From Clonostachys chloroleuca (Eukaryota; Ascomycota; Sordariomycetes; Hypocreales; Bionectriaceae), in NCBI GenBank assembly GCA_037952775.1, contig JBANAY010000004.1, forward strand, positions 6,820,001 to 6,884,000: 64,000 bases of DNA. The letters run 5' to 3'. Below, in pieces: positions 34,430 through 46,316 of the stretch. Below the pieces are notes generated by a model. The model was not told where the DNA came from and did no database searches. It saw only the letters and a program-made list of their open reading frames with translations. How positions within the stretch are numbered: the first letter of the stretch is position 1; each line of letters opens with the position of its first letter. The position numbers were made by a program, and so were the translations under genes.

Positions 34430-35923
34430 ATGTGTTATCACCTTACTACAGTTCACAGTATAGGGCGCCTCCTTGTGAACAACCGAAGCGTGGGCTCTCC
34501 ATCGACAATCAATATAATGCTCACTTTCCCCAATCCAAGCAGCCTTGATGTGAGCCAGTTGACGAAGAGGATCGACGAGCTTCAGCAATTATGGCCATTA
34601 CTCAGCGCCACAGTCGCAGACCAGCGGACTACCAAACCAAAATTTCGATATCACTATTCAAGTTGGACCGCAGACCAGATTCTGTCAAGCAACACTTATG
34701 AAGCCAATCCGAACAATCTCATAGAGGAAAGGGACACGGTATATGAAATGTCCCTGCGCCAATTCCAAGTCAAGATCTCGTATGATAGTGATCCTCTCTG
34801 GGGAGTCACTCTCTTCCATGCCTCGTCTAATCCCGAGAACCAAAGGCTATATGTCGCATTGACGCTGGATCACGTCATTATTGATGGCCGCGGTGCTGTT
34901 AAGCTGGCCAAGGCTCTTGTTGCCACCGAAATTTCTCATCTAGCGAGGGAGGATATTGAGCTCTACGACAAGGCGGGTATTGGTGCAGGGGCCGAGGAGC
35001 TACCACCATACTCTGTTATTGCCGCGACTATTTTCCGCGCGATTTTGGTCCCACGACTCCCGGACGTAGTGAAAAGATGGCTTGGCTATGTTCCAGCTTG
35101 GCCCCAGAAGATAACACAGGCGACGATCGATTCCCCTTGGAAATCATCAATCGTCGACGTCTCAGCTAGCTTGACGCTGAAGCTCAAGGAGGTGGGAAAG
35201 AGACACGGAGTAGCAACACTCAACCCGACGTTTCACACCGCTTGGGTCCTGGCAGTCTGGGCGGTGTTTATTGACGGAAAGAGTGACGAAGCGGTTAGGG
35301 ATTGTTCAATCAAAGACTTGCGCGATGTCAGCAAGGGAGACCCATACTGCATGGCCGGCCGCCCGACTGTATATATGTGGTCAACCGGTAGGCTGACGGA
35401 CCTGTCACGCTTCTGGGACCTAGCTCAGGCTTATTCGCATGTATCGACGGATCCGCAGGCGGCCCTCGATGGCCTGAACCTGATGAAGATGGTGAATATG
35501 ATCAAAGATGGACCAGCCAACCCCGAAGAGTGCAAATATCGTGCGCCAGACTTTGATTCGCCCCCCGCCGGAGACAAGAGGGCGTACACGCTAGGAGAAG
35601 AGGAAGCACTGAAGAAGATCAACTCCATGTCGCCCTTCCAAGGCATGAGCGGTACATGGTCCAACCTGTCATATCTCGGCCTCCCTGAAGGCGCGACTGA
35701 TATGATCTTTGGCGTTTCTGGGAATGCCACTGGCACTGCGTTCAATACGTGCCTCGTCGGGCACGAGGGCGGAGCCAGGATACAGAATGCTTATTCTGAC
35801 GGCGCGGCAATGGCAGAGGATGGTGTCAAGAAGGCTGAGAGCATTTTTCTGGATATCCTGAATAGCATTGCTGAAGAACAAGAGAAGGACTGGACCGTCG
35901 GTGATCTTGTCAAAAAATCCTAG
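34430..35923 (+). CDS. Condensation-fold acyltransferase (alcohol acetyltransferase-like)
   Basis: Single-exon frame of 497 aa. It carries the HxxxDG catalytic motif at H148-D152-G153 (LDHVIIDGRG), typical of the chloramphenicol-acetyltransferase/condensation superfamily, where the His activates the acyl acceptor. N-terminal RIDELQQLWPLLSATV and C-terminal WSNLSYLGLPEGATD plus GHEGGARIQNAYSDGAAM resemble fungal AAT-like proteins that transfer acyl groups from CoA to alcohols or amines. Length fits the family. Two TGA codons precede the ATG in frame, which supports this start, although the N-terminus is short of the usual first beta strand and a small 5' exon cannot be excluded. It is divergent from an SDR gene, a pairing seen in small-molecule modification, but no core synthase is nearby. 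Confidence 0.75.
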   Translation: MCYHLTTVHSIGRLLVNNRSVGSPSTINIMLTFPNPSSLDVSQLTKRIDELQQLWPLLSATVADQRTTKPKFRYHYSSWTADQILSSNTYEANPNNLIEERDTVYEMSLRQFQVKISYDSDPLWGVTLFHASSNPENQRLYVALTLDHVIIDGRGAVKLAKALVATEISHLAREDIELYDKAGIGAGAEELPPYSVIAATIFRAILVPRLPDVVKRWLGYVPAWPQKITQATIDSPWKSSIVDVSASLTLKLKEVGKRHGVATLNPTFHTAWVLAVWAVFIDGKSDEAVRDCSIKDLRDVSKGDPYCMAGRPTVYMWSTGRLTDLSRFWDLAQAYSHVSTDPQAALDGLNLMKMVNMIKDGPANPEECKYRAPDFDSPPAGDKRAYTLGEEEALKKINSMSPFQGMSGTWSNLSYLGLPEGATDMIFGVSGNATGTAFNTCLVGHEGGARIQNAYSDGAAMAEDGVKKAESIFLDILNSIAEEQEKDWTVGDLVKKS

Positions 35924-36342
35924 TTAATAACACATCGAGAAACTTGGCCACAGCATACGGATGAGAGTTTACCTATGAAGTAAATATACCAAGAGCCCAA
36001 TCCCAATATCTCAATATGATAACTATAAAAGGTTAAAAAAAAAAAACAGTAAAAAACTATGGCTGACGTAGGTCAGTGATGGGCCCTCTAGCCTAACACC
36101 TCACAGGCGAGAATTCGAGTCAAGGGTTACGCTCTCAGTGGCTGCCATTTGGGTGGCCCAAAAGGAGCAGCATCCTGCGATTGGTCGCCTGAGTTTGGGT
36201 AAGACGACAGAACCGACTAGCATTTTCCCCTCACTCTCGCCTGGCACTTTTCCCCACCACAAAGCCTCATTCGTAAGCTTCCCAACCTCAGTCTGCCTCT
36301 GATTCATCTTGCTATGGCTGCGATTAGTCCAATACACCAGCT
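35924..36342. other. Intergenic region with A-tract
   Basis: Contains an A-rich run near 36032-36057 and the probable promoter of the NLR gene. No ORF of interest. Confidence 0.5.
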
Positions 36343-39300
36343 ATGGATCCGCCTCAAGTCCACATAGACCAATATAGAAGCCCCGACACATCGAATGAGA
36401 CGAAGCGATCCGACCGCGGCAAAACGTTCCGCATACGAGCCGTGCCAATAGCCTGGGATTCGAACCGACTGGCATCCTTCCTACGAGATTCCACCGACGA
36501 TACACACCCAACCGTGCTATCACTAGCTCCCGAAATCCACGGGCGGACACAAACAGCCACTGCCACGTTCTTACGAGTCCCGTCGCTGCCACGAGGCGTA
36601 AAAGCCTGGCGTATTCCATTACCAGCCGGGGATCAACTCCAAAACAAACGACAAAAGTCGATCGAGCTCGATGGCGACTTCCTCGGGGTCACGACCTTGT
36701 ATCACCCCCCACCACACGAGCATCAGACCGAGTGAGTGGCCCAGACCATCACTCAGATATATATACTCACCCGCCCAGTATTGTTGCAATATCCGGTATC
36801 GGTGGACATGCGTTCGGCTCCTTCAAGGAGAGGGGCGGCGATTATATGTGGCTACGAGACGGCCTGGCCGATGACTTGACGACAGCACGGATCATGATTT
36901 ATGGTTACAAATCAACAATCCCAAATAGCAAGAGCATGCAAACTCTAGCAGATCTTGCATTATCATTTTACACTTCGCTTGAGTCGCTCATTGGTGACGA
37001 TGATCCAAAGCCAATTGTTTTCATTGCACATAGTCTAGGCGGTCTAATCGTTAAACAAGTAGGTACAATCAACGCTCTTCTCTACGGGTATCTGATCCAT
37101 TCTCTAGGCCTTGGCAGAATTAGCAAAGTCCGAAAATGACGTCCATATAAAGCTCATCCAAGGAGTGCATGGACTTGTCTTCTTCGGGGTGCCCAACGAC
37201 GGCATGGACATCAAGTCCCTAATTCCTATGGCAGGGGATGGGCCAAACCGGTCACTAATCGAATCCCTCAGCAGCAGCAACTCACAAATGTTGCGTACTC
37301 TACATCAGGAATTCCACGATATCTTGGGTTCGGGGCGGATGATATTATGTTTTTATGAAACAGAGTTATCCCCAACAGCCCAAAAGGCATGGATCCAACT
37401 GAGGAAGAAAAACAGCAGGAAAAATTAGCTAACAGATCTTAGGATGAAAACGGTAAATGGAGTATGAAAGGACCGGAAACGGTACTGGTTACCCAAGCAT
37501 CCGCTATAAACTGTCGCCGCTGGGAAACTGGCTCCGCTTATATATGTCCAATCTCTCGTAATCACTCCGACATGGTCAAGTTTGAAGAAGAGGATGAGGA
37601 GTATGAAAAGGTCCGTGGAAGGATCAGGAATATTGTGAGAAAAGCCAAGATCCATCCACCAGTCTACGATATCAGAAGTATGCAGCAGAGGGTTCTTCGA
37701 TATAAGGCTTCCAGCCGTCTCTAACATTCTCACCGTAGGCCGTGTCATCTATGACAATACATATTCTTCCCACGCACAGTTGGTTGTGAGGACAAACCAA
37801 CTCGCCGACACACAAAATACACTTACACAAGTCCATAACGGAGTCACAGGCGTATCACATACACAAAAGCCGGAAGATGGAAGTCACCAGGAAGTAAAGG
37901 ATGGTACGTCTCTCAACTTTACAGCTTTGCAACCAATTTATTCTCGAGTATTGAGGATTGAGCGGGAACTAAAAACTAATCTCCCAGCCTTTCTTCGCTC
38001 TCTTGGATTCTCTCGCATAGACGACCGATACCATGCCATAGACGCTGCCCACCCTGGCACGTGCGAGTGGCTTTTCGAGACCCCGTCGTTTCAGAAGTGG
38101 CGGAATCGCGATGAATTGGAGCTCAATAACGGAGTCCTGTGGATCAAAGGCAAACCGGGAGCGGGAAAGTCAACCTTGATGAAGCACATCCTACACTGGT
38201 GTGAAAATCCGGATCACTTTAAACCTCAGCTCATCGTCCGATACTTCTTCAATGCACGAGGCGTTTCCGAGGAAAAATCGGTGTTGGGAATGCTACGTTC
38301 GATGTTAATCCAACTACTTACTGAGGACTCCACTATATTCGACAACTTCTTCCAGATGTTCAAACAGCGGGATATGAATAAACAGGACTGGGTTTGGGAA
38401 GTGGCCCCACTGACCAACTTCATTCTTAAACTGGCCAAGAAGAAGGCCAGTAGACCCATGGTCGTTCTCATCGATGCACTGGATGAGTGCGATGAAAGTG
38501 ACGTAAGACTTGTTGTTGACTTTCTTGAAAATCTGAGTTGCCACGCGACCTACTCGGGGTTTGAGCTGAGAATATGCCTGTCAAGTCGCCATTACCCCAA
38601 CATCACCATGAATAAGATGGTTCAGCTAATTGTGGAGACCGATCTGGGACATGAAAATGACATATCGACGTATATCAAAGCAAAGCTCCGAGTCCAAGAT
38701 GACGGGATCCAGGAGAAGGTCCAGAAGAAAGCAGATGGCATTTTTATGTGGACTGTTTTGGTTGTGTCAATCCTCAACAAAGAGTTCGATCAAGGCTGTC
38801 GGGAAATATTAGAAAAGACTTTGGAAGACGTTCCTGGAGACCTAGAGGAAGTCTTTGCTAATCTTCTGTTGGAACACGGGAAGGCTGACCCAGAAGCCGC
38901 ACTCATGTTTCAATGGGTGCTTTTCAGTCAAAAACTATTGAAACCTCAAGAACTATTTCTTGCGACTCAGATGGGGTTATCCCCAGATTCTAATGGAGTA
39001 TGGGATCACTCCAAGTATACTTTGGACTATATCAAACGTCGCATTGTTGCCATTTCGAAGGGACTTATCGAAGTACGAAGTGGCGGTGATAATGACGATT
39101 CGTATGTCCAATTCATCCATTTATCGGTTAAAGATTTTCTTTCTCGGAACAACAGGCTCCAGGCACTGGATCCTACAATTGGACAAGAGCCTGTCCGCCT
39201 CAGCCACCGTCGACTCTGGAGGATCTGCTGGGATTCTATCAACCGGTTTCATGCTCAGAACGCAGATTTCAGCAACGACGACCCTTATTTTGAGTCTCAG

Positions 39301-40485
39301 CTCAGTTCTCCGTTCATTAAGTACGCAGCGAGTTTTCTGTTCGACCATGCCAACTGGGGAATATCAGACCAGCAGAAGGGTTCGGGGGGATGGTTCCAGA
39401 ATCCATTCAAGCCGCGTAACCAAGATGCGAGCAAAGAAGATCTTGAGAAATGGCTGAACGAGCATAAAACATGGTACCAATTATGGCAGCGGAGTCCCAG
39501 GTACCAGTCCGGGCTCAGTTTCCAACTAGATGTATCAGAGGGAATCGTGTACGTCTTCTCTGCTGGTGGATATGTCCGACTGCTAAGAGCACTCTTGAAG
39601 CGAAGGTCTGTTGACGTTCGTGCTCAGAGTGACTACCACGGAACGCCAATACATGCTGCCTCCTATTTCGGCCGCATAGACATTGCACAGACACTGATAG
39701 GTGCAGGTGTTGATGTCAATGCGCAGGGTGGTAGATATGGCACTCCACTACAGGCTGCCTCTACTGGAGGAAACAAAGACTTGGTACAGCTGCTGCTAGA
39801 TGCAGATGCCGATGTCAAGGCGCGAGGTGGTCGATATGGCGGCGCGCTACAGGCTGCTTCTTTCAACGGAAAACGAGACATCGTACAACTCCTGCTACAA
39901 GCAGGCGCTGATCTGAATGCCGTGGGTGACGAATATGGCACTGCACTATACAGCGCCGCCTACTCTGGTCATATAGATACAGCACTACTGCTGCTGGATG
40001 AAGGCGCCGATGTTAACACGCAGGGCGGTAAATTCGGCAACGCATTACAGGCTGCCTCTAGGAAAGGGGCACAAGACATTGCAGAGCTACTGTTAACTGC
40101 AGGTGCTGATGTCAATGCCCAAGGCGGCAAATACAACACTGCCCTGCAAGCTGCATCCATCGACGAGATGGAGATCGTGAAGGTTCTCTTGGATGCAGGC
40201 GCGGATGTCAATGCTCAGGGTGGCCACTATGGAAACGCACTTCAGGCTGCCTGTTATCATAGAGCAGCAGATATTGTGCCACTATTACTGGCTGCAGGCG
40301 CCGATGTCAATGCCAAAGGTACATATGGCACTCCATTGCAGGCTGCCACTCAGTCTGCAGGGGTCTTTGGAGGAGAAATCGTCAAACAGTTGTTGCTGGA
40401 TGCAGGCGCCGTCCAAGACGCCGCGTCTTCTCGTGGAAAAGTTGGCGGAAGGAAAAAGGTTAAGCCTCTAGTATTAAATAAGTAA
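36343..40485 (+). CDS. Fungal NLR: alpha/beta-hydrolase, NACHT, ankyrin repeats
   Basis: Five exons give 1309 aa with frames that match at each junction: 36343-36731, 36779-37058, 37108-37386, 37443-37677, 37739-40485. Introns are 47, 49, 56 and 61 nt. The third has a GC donor (GCATGG...CTTAG). Domains: unassigned N-terminus (1-130), serine-hydrolase/lipase-like domain about 130-330 with AHSLGG and nucleophile S215, NACHT with Walker A GKPGAGKST at 532-540 and Walker B VVLIDALDEC at 636-645, a helical/winged-helix region, then eight ankyrin repeats from about 1028 to 1295 built on YGTALQAAS...DIVQLLLDAGADVNAQGG. Such proteins are cytosolic NOD-like receptors that sense non-self or microbial cues through repeats and signal through the N-terminal effector, here probably an esterase. 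The last exon carries NACHT and repeats without introns. Confidence 0.9.
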
Positions 40486-41534
40486 ATATAAAAGCTTAGA
40501 CTAGTAATCAAAGTATATAACGGATGAATGGGATGTCAGCTGTAGACGGTTCTCCCTACTTCAGGTTTTCCTCATCGATGCAAAGAGAACACGGCAATAG
40601 CACGAATGAATCGTTTGACTAACGATGGCAAAAACGCAAATAGGTAAAACGCTCCTGGGCGGCTCCCCCAACTTCTATTTTTCCTTCATACCCATGCATA
40701 AATCCCTCTCAAATCAAATTTAATACATAGACGTAAGGCAACTTAATCATCTTCCTTGGAATAACCTAAGCATCCAGCCTACCCTAGACCTACATCTCGT
40801 GTAAGGAATAACCATACGTCATATTAAGGCTTTAGGATACCTCTTTTTTTTTTTTCTACAAAAGTATTTGACCTTGAAACATTTCTTGGGAACCTCTTTT
40901 CTCGCTTAGTGCCTTAGCTACGTTTTGCCATCTGTTGATAAGTCGACCTAGTTCTCCATTATGAACCTTCGTGACAGTACTCTTGCCCCAGGTATTTGAT
41001 ACTCAACAAAACGCGTCTTATATAAAAGCCAAAAAAATAATTTAATCCACCACAAAAAGCATCGTGGTGTTGCCCATAATGAGCCGGGTAACACTAGGCA
41101 ATAGGAGTGAAATGACGAGTCAAAGCCGTGGTTCGTGTTCGGTCAATTGCTTCCCATAAAGATCGTAATCTCTTATACAAGGCTTACTCCCCTGCACTAT
41201 GTACTGTCGAGATTGAAGATCTCTGTAGTCGCGCTTTTCTATCCTTCGATACACCAGCGGAAGTGATCGGACTCTTCTACGGTTTGCCAGAGCTGTTCCC
41301 TCAAACCCCAGCATCCAATGCGATCATAATCATCATGCAGTGGGGGTGTTCTGATGATGCTTACGCAGCCTTAGACGAAAGCGGTAAAACAAAGTATATT
41401 GTAGCTAATCGTCCTTCGGGGCCCTGGCCATACTTGACTTGCCCCAATTCTTCAGGGGTTGTATGATAAAACCCAATCCGCTCAGCCCACGATTGCTTCC
41501 TGTGGCATTCCTTGACAGCAGCAGAACGCTTACA
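40486..41534. other. Intergenic region between NLR and regulator genes
   Basis: About 1 kb; contains a T12-13 tract near 40843-40855. A 112-codon open frame at 41128-41466 has no family features and ends inside the region upstream of the zinc-cluster gene; it was not accepted. The region probably holds the regulator's promoter. Confidence 0.45.
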
Positions 41535-42644
41535 ATGGCAAAGAGGAAAAAGTACCGAAAAGTCCGAGGCGGCTGCCTCACCTGCAAGGAGCGTAAGGTC
41601 CGGTGCGGCCTTGAAAAGCCAGAGTGCGAAAACTGCACAAGGCTCGCCCGGCGGTGTGGCTATGCTGACGCGCCCGTTCGACCATCTGCCATGCAAGAAA
41701 TTGAGCTCATGCATCATTACACAGCCTATACCTGCCTCTCTATGAGTGAGAATCCCGTTCTTCGTTCGTTGTGGAGGGATATCGTCCCAAAGCACGCGCT
41801 TCGGCACCCCTTCCTGCTCCAAGGCATCTTCGCATGCGCGGCCCTTCACAAGGTCCATGGCGATCGAGACATGGAGCCAGAAGACTTGGCCCGCCTAATT
41901 CATGCTGCAGATTTCTATCAACAAGACTCTCTAAAGACTTATATAGATCTGCTGAGTAACGTTACTGAGGAGAATTGCCACGCACTATTTGCCTTTTCGC
42001 AAATCATCGCGGGCCTCAGCTTTGCGCGTCTTAGTTCAAATATCCACGAGCACACTAGCGGCCCCATTGACTTGATTGACAAGTTTTTCAGTCTTTCCGA
42101 GTTGATGAAAGGTACTCTTAATGTCGCCATAGAGGGCATTGAGTGGCTAAGAGAGGGAGATTTGAGGTCCATGCTCGGCGATGCCCCCAGCATACCATCT
42201 CAACAAGACCTAGCAGGAAGCTCAACCCCTTGTGGGATAGCAATGAAGACGCTCTCTAACCATATAGCGGGTCAAATACAGGATGATGAAGCATCCAGAG
42301 CTCGAGTCGAGGTTCTCCAGTCTACTCTTCGCCTGGTCTATAGCCTATTTCTTGAGCCACCCGAGTCAAAGCAGAGGCTGAATAATATTGGCGGCTTCTT
42401 GGTGTTTGCCGACCTGGACTTTATACGCCTATTAAAAGGATGGGACCATGCTGCCCTAGCTATTCTGGCATATTACGGCGCCGCACTGTATCGGCTACGC
42501 CATATTTGGTATTATGGAGATGTGGGTGCTAAAATCGTCAAGGCTGTACGCGACATTGACATGAGAGCCTATTCTACGTACTTGGTATGGCCTCAGCAAG
42601 AAGTCGGCATCCAGTTACGCAAGCTATATATGTGCTCTTTCTAA
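41535..42644 (+). CDS. Zn2Cys6 transcription regulator
   Basis: Start ATG at 41535 (MAKRKKYRK), 369 aa, single exon. The DNA-binding cluster is C14-x2-C17-x6-C24-x6-C31-x2-C34-x6-C41, exactly the Gal4-type spacing, preceded by basic residues. After it comes ENPVLRSLWRDIVPKHALRHPFLLQGIFACAALH, the start of the fungal regulatory domain common in UPC2/sterol-uptake-control-like and many cluster regulators. The upstream in-frame ATG at 41439 would add 32 residues with no conservation, so it is not used. Such proteins bind CGG triplets as monomers or dimers in the nucleus. Its target is unknown; the neighbouring FAD oxidase 0.7 kb downstream on the same strand is one candidate. Confidence 0.88.
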   Translation: MAKRKKYRKVRGGCLTCKERKVRCGLEKPECENCTRLARRCGYADAPVRPSAMQEIELMHHYTAYTCLSMSENPVLRSLWRDIVPKHALRHPFLLQGIFACAALHKVHGDRDMEPEDLARLIHAADFYQQDSLKTYIDLLSNVTEENCHALFAFSQIIAGLSFARLSSNIHEHTSGPIDLIDKFFSLSELMKGTLNVAIEGIEWLREGDLRSMLGDAPSIPSQQDLAGSSTPCGIAMKTLSNHIAGQIQDDEASRARVEVLQSTLRLVYSLFLEPPESKQRLNNIGGFLVFADLDFIRLLKGWDHAALAILAYYGAALYRLRHIWYYGDVGAKIVKAVRDIDMRAYSTYLVWPQQEVGIQLRKLYMCSF

Positions 42645-43371
42645 TGACATAATATTTGCCACATCTAAGAGTTGAAGCTTGTCAAATGCCTACGGTTTAT
42701 CTCGATTCTATGCTGTTTAAGTTTCAAGTGCCTCGGAGGCTTAAGGAGATTATGAATTCCCAAGCTTCAGTGAAATGAAAGACCCCGAGTACTAAAATAC
42801 CGAAACTTTACCGCACACGCGTTTTGTAGTGGTCCTTGACTCTGATCGACTCTGACATTCCCAACTTGGAGACAGTGAGTGGGGAATTCTGTCCGCGAGC
42901 AACGCGAGGGCCTATCAAATGCCGCCAGCTTCGATCCTCCCGAATACCAGATAGGCATGGCAACAGGGTCATCAACGGACGGGCTGGGATGTCTGCCTAG
43001 GGGAGTGGTCTTCGTAGTGCACCGGAAGCGTCGGTGTCGGTCCAGAAATAAAAAGTTGCATTGATTCGACGTTACTTGCTGCGGCTAGTTGTAAGGAGAT
43101 TCATACTCCATCCAATATTATTGAGTCTGTGAGGCTTGGCTGCCAGGGTCTGGCTTTAGACTGGGTTGTGACGAAGGCTGATGTGTCTGATACTTGGATG
43201 TGAGCAAGCCCCTGTAACATGTTGGCGATGACAGCGAGGAGCCTGCTTGGCATATGGCTTCGCGGGTATAAGAACCTTTGGACCACAAGGATAATGCAAT
43301 TCTATTATGTTCTCATCGTGAGTACTTTGACACATGTATTGATAGCAATCAAAGAACTAGGAACCACAGCA
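42645..43371. promoter_or_regulatory. Upstream region of FAD oxidase 1
   Basis: 727 bp between the regulator stop and the oxidase start. Includes the triplet-rich segment GAAGCGTCGGTGTCGGTCC near 43025, with two CGGT elements. No gene is supported; the site for any regulator is only a guess. Confidence 0.3.
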
Positions 43372-45102
43372 ATGTCCATGCTCCCTCGAGTCACTGCCTT
43401 GGCAGCTCTGCTGTTGCCGCTTTCGGTATCTTCCACGCAAATGGAAACTCGCATTACGGGAGCAGAGACTACTGGATTCTTTCCTGTAAGTTGAACTCGA
43501 TAAACCTCTCTTGTTCTCGACTTAACGTTCAATCTCATCGTCACTTTCCAACTGCCTCTGAACTACCATCTCTAACATGATTACTAGTGCGACGCCCTGA
43601 TCGATGCAGGTCTCGGCAACCGACTTCTGTTGGCGACGCACGACGGGTACGAGCCACGTATAAAGACTTATATGTCTGCCAACGCCCAGTACCGTCCGTG
43701 GTGCTTAGTTCAGCCATACACTGCTCAGGAAGTGTCCCTCACTGTCCGCACTCTCAGCAGCTGCGGTGAGGGCGCTGGTGACTGGCATATCGCTGTTCGC
43801 GGTGGGGGAAACGGCAACCCTGGGAGCAACAACGTAGCCAGCGGCGTTACTATTGACCTAGGAATGATGAACCACTCTTCCTATGATCCCTCGCGGGAGT
43901 TGGCTTCGGTAGAGCCTGGCGCCGCCTGGATGAATGTCTACAGTGACCTCCTCGGGTCTGCCAACGTCACTGTCACGGGCGGTCGCTCAGGGGGCGTTGG
44001 TGTTGGGGGATTCTTGCTCGGCGGCGGGAACTCTCTTTACACGGGCCGCTATGGCTTCGGATGTGACACCGTGATCGGATTTCAGGTGGTTCTCGCCAAC
44101 GGAACCATCGTCGAGGCGAGTGCAGACGCAAACGCTGATCTGTGGAAAGCCCTGAAAGGTGGAGGTATGAACTTTGGCATCGTTACGCGCTTCGACATGG
44201 AGGCCATTCCAGCTACCGACGTAGCATTTGGGCAGTCTGTGTTCTCTGCAAACTACTCGGACCAACTCTTTGATGCCATCTCTGAATTCACAGACCACCC
44301 TCAAGAGCTGGCAGCGGATACAATGTACACACTCTTTAGTCACATCCCGGCTTCACCAGAGGATATGACTGCCATGGTTATTCGCGCCAACACAAAGGGC
44401 AATCTTAATACAACGGCCTTCGACAAGATCACGCAGATCCCTTCGATTGAGAGTACCTGGGGTGTTACGTCTCATGCCGCGCTGGCAAAAGATCAACAAC
44501 TTCCTACTGGTTCCCTGTATGTCGCCTCACTTTGTCAATTATATGTATTCCGCGAAACCAAACTTATTTTGGTGCTAACAAATTCTTTCCTTTCTAGAAA
44601 TCTGCAGAAGACTATGACTTTCAGGAACTCTGTTTCCATCATGCGTCAGAGTGCTACACTACACAAGCAGCTCATCTCATCTCTTTCTGAGAGAATAGGG
44701 GCTGAGAATTATACCACTGCTGTCTTCTATCAAAGCATTCCCAAATACTTTTCGGAGATTGGCAGCCAGAAGGGAGGCAATTCTATGGGCCTCGGTCAAC
44801 TTCCAGGAAATGCCATTCTGCTGCAAGCCGGTATTGCAATATACAACGGCGATGAGGCTGCACTAGCCTTTGCCCGAGCAGAGCTCAATTCTATGATGGC
44901 CAAGCTGAAGGACATCGCAGTAGCCGAGGGCGTCTCTAGTGACTGGGTGTACATGAATTACGCTGATACCACTCAAAATCCCTTGGGCGGCACTGGCGAT
45001 GAAAATATCGCATTCTTGAAAGAAGTCGCTCAGCGTTATGATCCCCAGGGGTGGTGGCAACGGAGGGTGCCTGGTGGATTCAAGGTCACCAGGGCGACAT
45101 GA
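43372..45102 (+). CDS. Secreted berberine-bridge-like FAD oxidase 1 (flavin-linking His replaced by Asn)
   Basis: Three exons, 515 aa: 43372-43485, 43588-44516, 44598-45102; introns of 102 nt (branch TCTAACATGA) and 81 nt (branch GCTAAC). MSMLPRVTALAALLLPLSVS is a signal peptide. The FAD_binding_4 (PCMH) fold shows VRGGGN, VTIDLGMMN, ASVEPGAAW, VGVGGFLLGGG, and GCDTVIGFQVVLANG. The position that normally holds the 8-alpha-histidyl FAD ligand in RxGGH is Asn113, so covalent attachment through that residue is lost. The C-terminus ends DPQGWWQRRVPGGFKV, resembling the BBE domain (family usually has FQ/LVPGGFK). Such enzymes oxidise alcohols, sugars or alkaloid-type substrates with O2. The second intron has no stop, so the frame runs through it. 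Confidence 0.87.
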
Positions 45103-45734
45103 GGCTATCTTACATACACTAGGGGTTTGATTATTGTGAAACCTTTACGTGCCACACTCATCTAGCTCCTTTAAGCTTTTACTTTCACACAGAATACTTT
45201 CACTTCCTAAGAATTTGTTCATTTCATAGACCAGACCATGGAGAATAAATGTGTCTTATTTTGCCACTGTACGATTGTAGGATCTCGAGGAGTTGGCCTC
45301 GGTACTCAAGATAACAGCACAAAGCTTTGGGTAAAATTAGCACGTTCAGCTGAAATCTATTTCACCAAAATGAGATGCTTCCAGCAGGTTAAATCCAATG
45401 CTCTATGCATTGATGTAGACAATATGACATTTAAAAATAACTTACCACAGAGTGAGGCGAGACTCATCACATCTCACAATCTTCATACTCAGCTTACCAC
45501 TTCCTGTGATAGCTCGCTTGAAATCTGTTGTAATGGCATGTTTATGAAATAAACCCGCTAGAATATTTTATGAATATAACTATTATATCCACGTGGTTTG
45601 AATGTACATTGAAATATGTTGAGCATTCCACCCTCCACGCTTCCGCTATCTATTTAAGCAGCAGCGGATGAGATGAAGAATGGATTCAACGCCGGCCGCT
45701 GATGAATTCGCCAAAACTCGATACATTTCAGCTC
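45103..45734. other. Intergenic region between convergent genes
   Basis: Holds the 3' flanks of FAD oxidase 1 and of the small secreted protein gene. A 104-codon open frame at 45238 (MENKCVLFCHC) has no recognisable features and is probably chance. Confidence 0.45.
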
Positions 45735-46316
45735 CTAGCATGCGAAAGTGCAGGTTGACTCAACCTTGTATCCATCCACGAGGAGCCCATTCTCGCACGC
45801 CCATGGGCCCGCCTCACCCTCCTTATTGTGGCTCGTAGTTCCAGGGGCACCAGTCGTAATAATAACTTGTTCGTATTGCATCAATGCCTGTAGATAATAT
45901 GTCAGCTTCAAAGAGAAGATCAGCATTGTGATTGTTCATAAACATACAACGTTTGCAGTGTTGTTGTGCCAGGCCATCATCCAGAGGCGATCGTTCAAGC
46001 CCACATCCTTAGCACCATAGACGCCGTTGTAGTTGTTGATAAAGGTCCTTGGGAAGGCGGCGTTGCCGGTGAGCGTTCCTGCATTGTCGTATACTGACGC
46101 ATTAACATCCCACATGGCATCTTTATCAAAGGGATATTCGATGTTGAGATGGACGGAACATGTACCGGCCTCCCAGCGGCGTTCAAGGCCTTTTGGCAGA
46201 GGAGCGGTCGACGACGCGAGGTGAGACAGAATATCCACATCAAGCGCCTTTGGAGGGGCCGCGATCGATGTTGCCACGAGGAAAGCGAGAACAGAAGAGA
46301 CGGCGAGGAACTTCAT
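45735..46316 (-). CDS. Small secreted cysteine-containing protein
   Basis: Two exons: 46316-45948 and 45887-45735, with a 60-nt intron (GTATGT...CTACAG); 173 aa. MKFLAVSSVLAFLVATSIA is a typical signal peptide ending before APPKALD. A possible Kex2-type site LERR lies near residue 45. The mature part has four cysteines (GTCSV, WACEN, STCTF and the last residue but stop, FAC), enough for two disulfides. No family is recognised. Small size, secretion and Cys content fit an effector-like or antimicrobial-like protein, but that is only inference. The start at 46316 is chosen because it begins exactly at the signal peptide, whereas the frame open to 46445 adds a non-hydrophobic leader. Confidence 0.75.

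Noticed and set aside
41128..41466. 112-codon open frame upstream of the regulator
   Set aside because: No domain, signal or splice partner; overlaps the regulator's leader region. Considered chance.
41361..41858. 165-codon open frame on the minus strand
   Set aside because: Antisense to the zinc-cluster gene, whose six cysteines have exact Gal4-type spacing.
45238..45552. 104-codon open frame between convergent genes
   Set aside because: No recognisable feature, AT-leaning codons, and lies in the 3' flanks of two genes.
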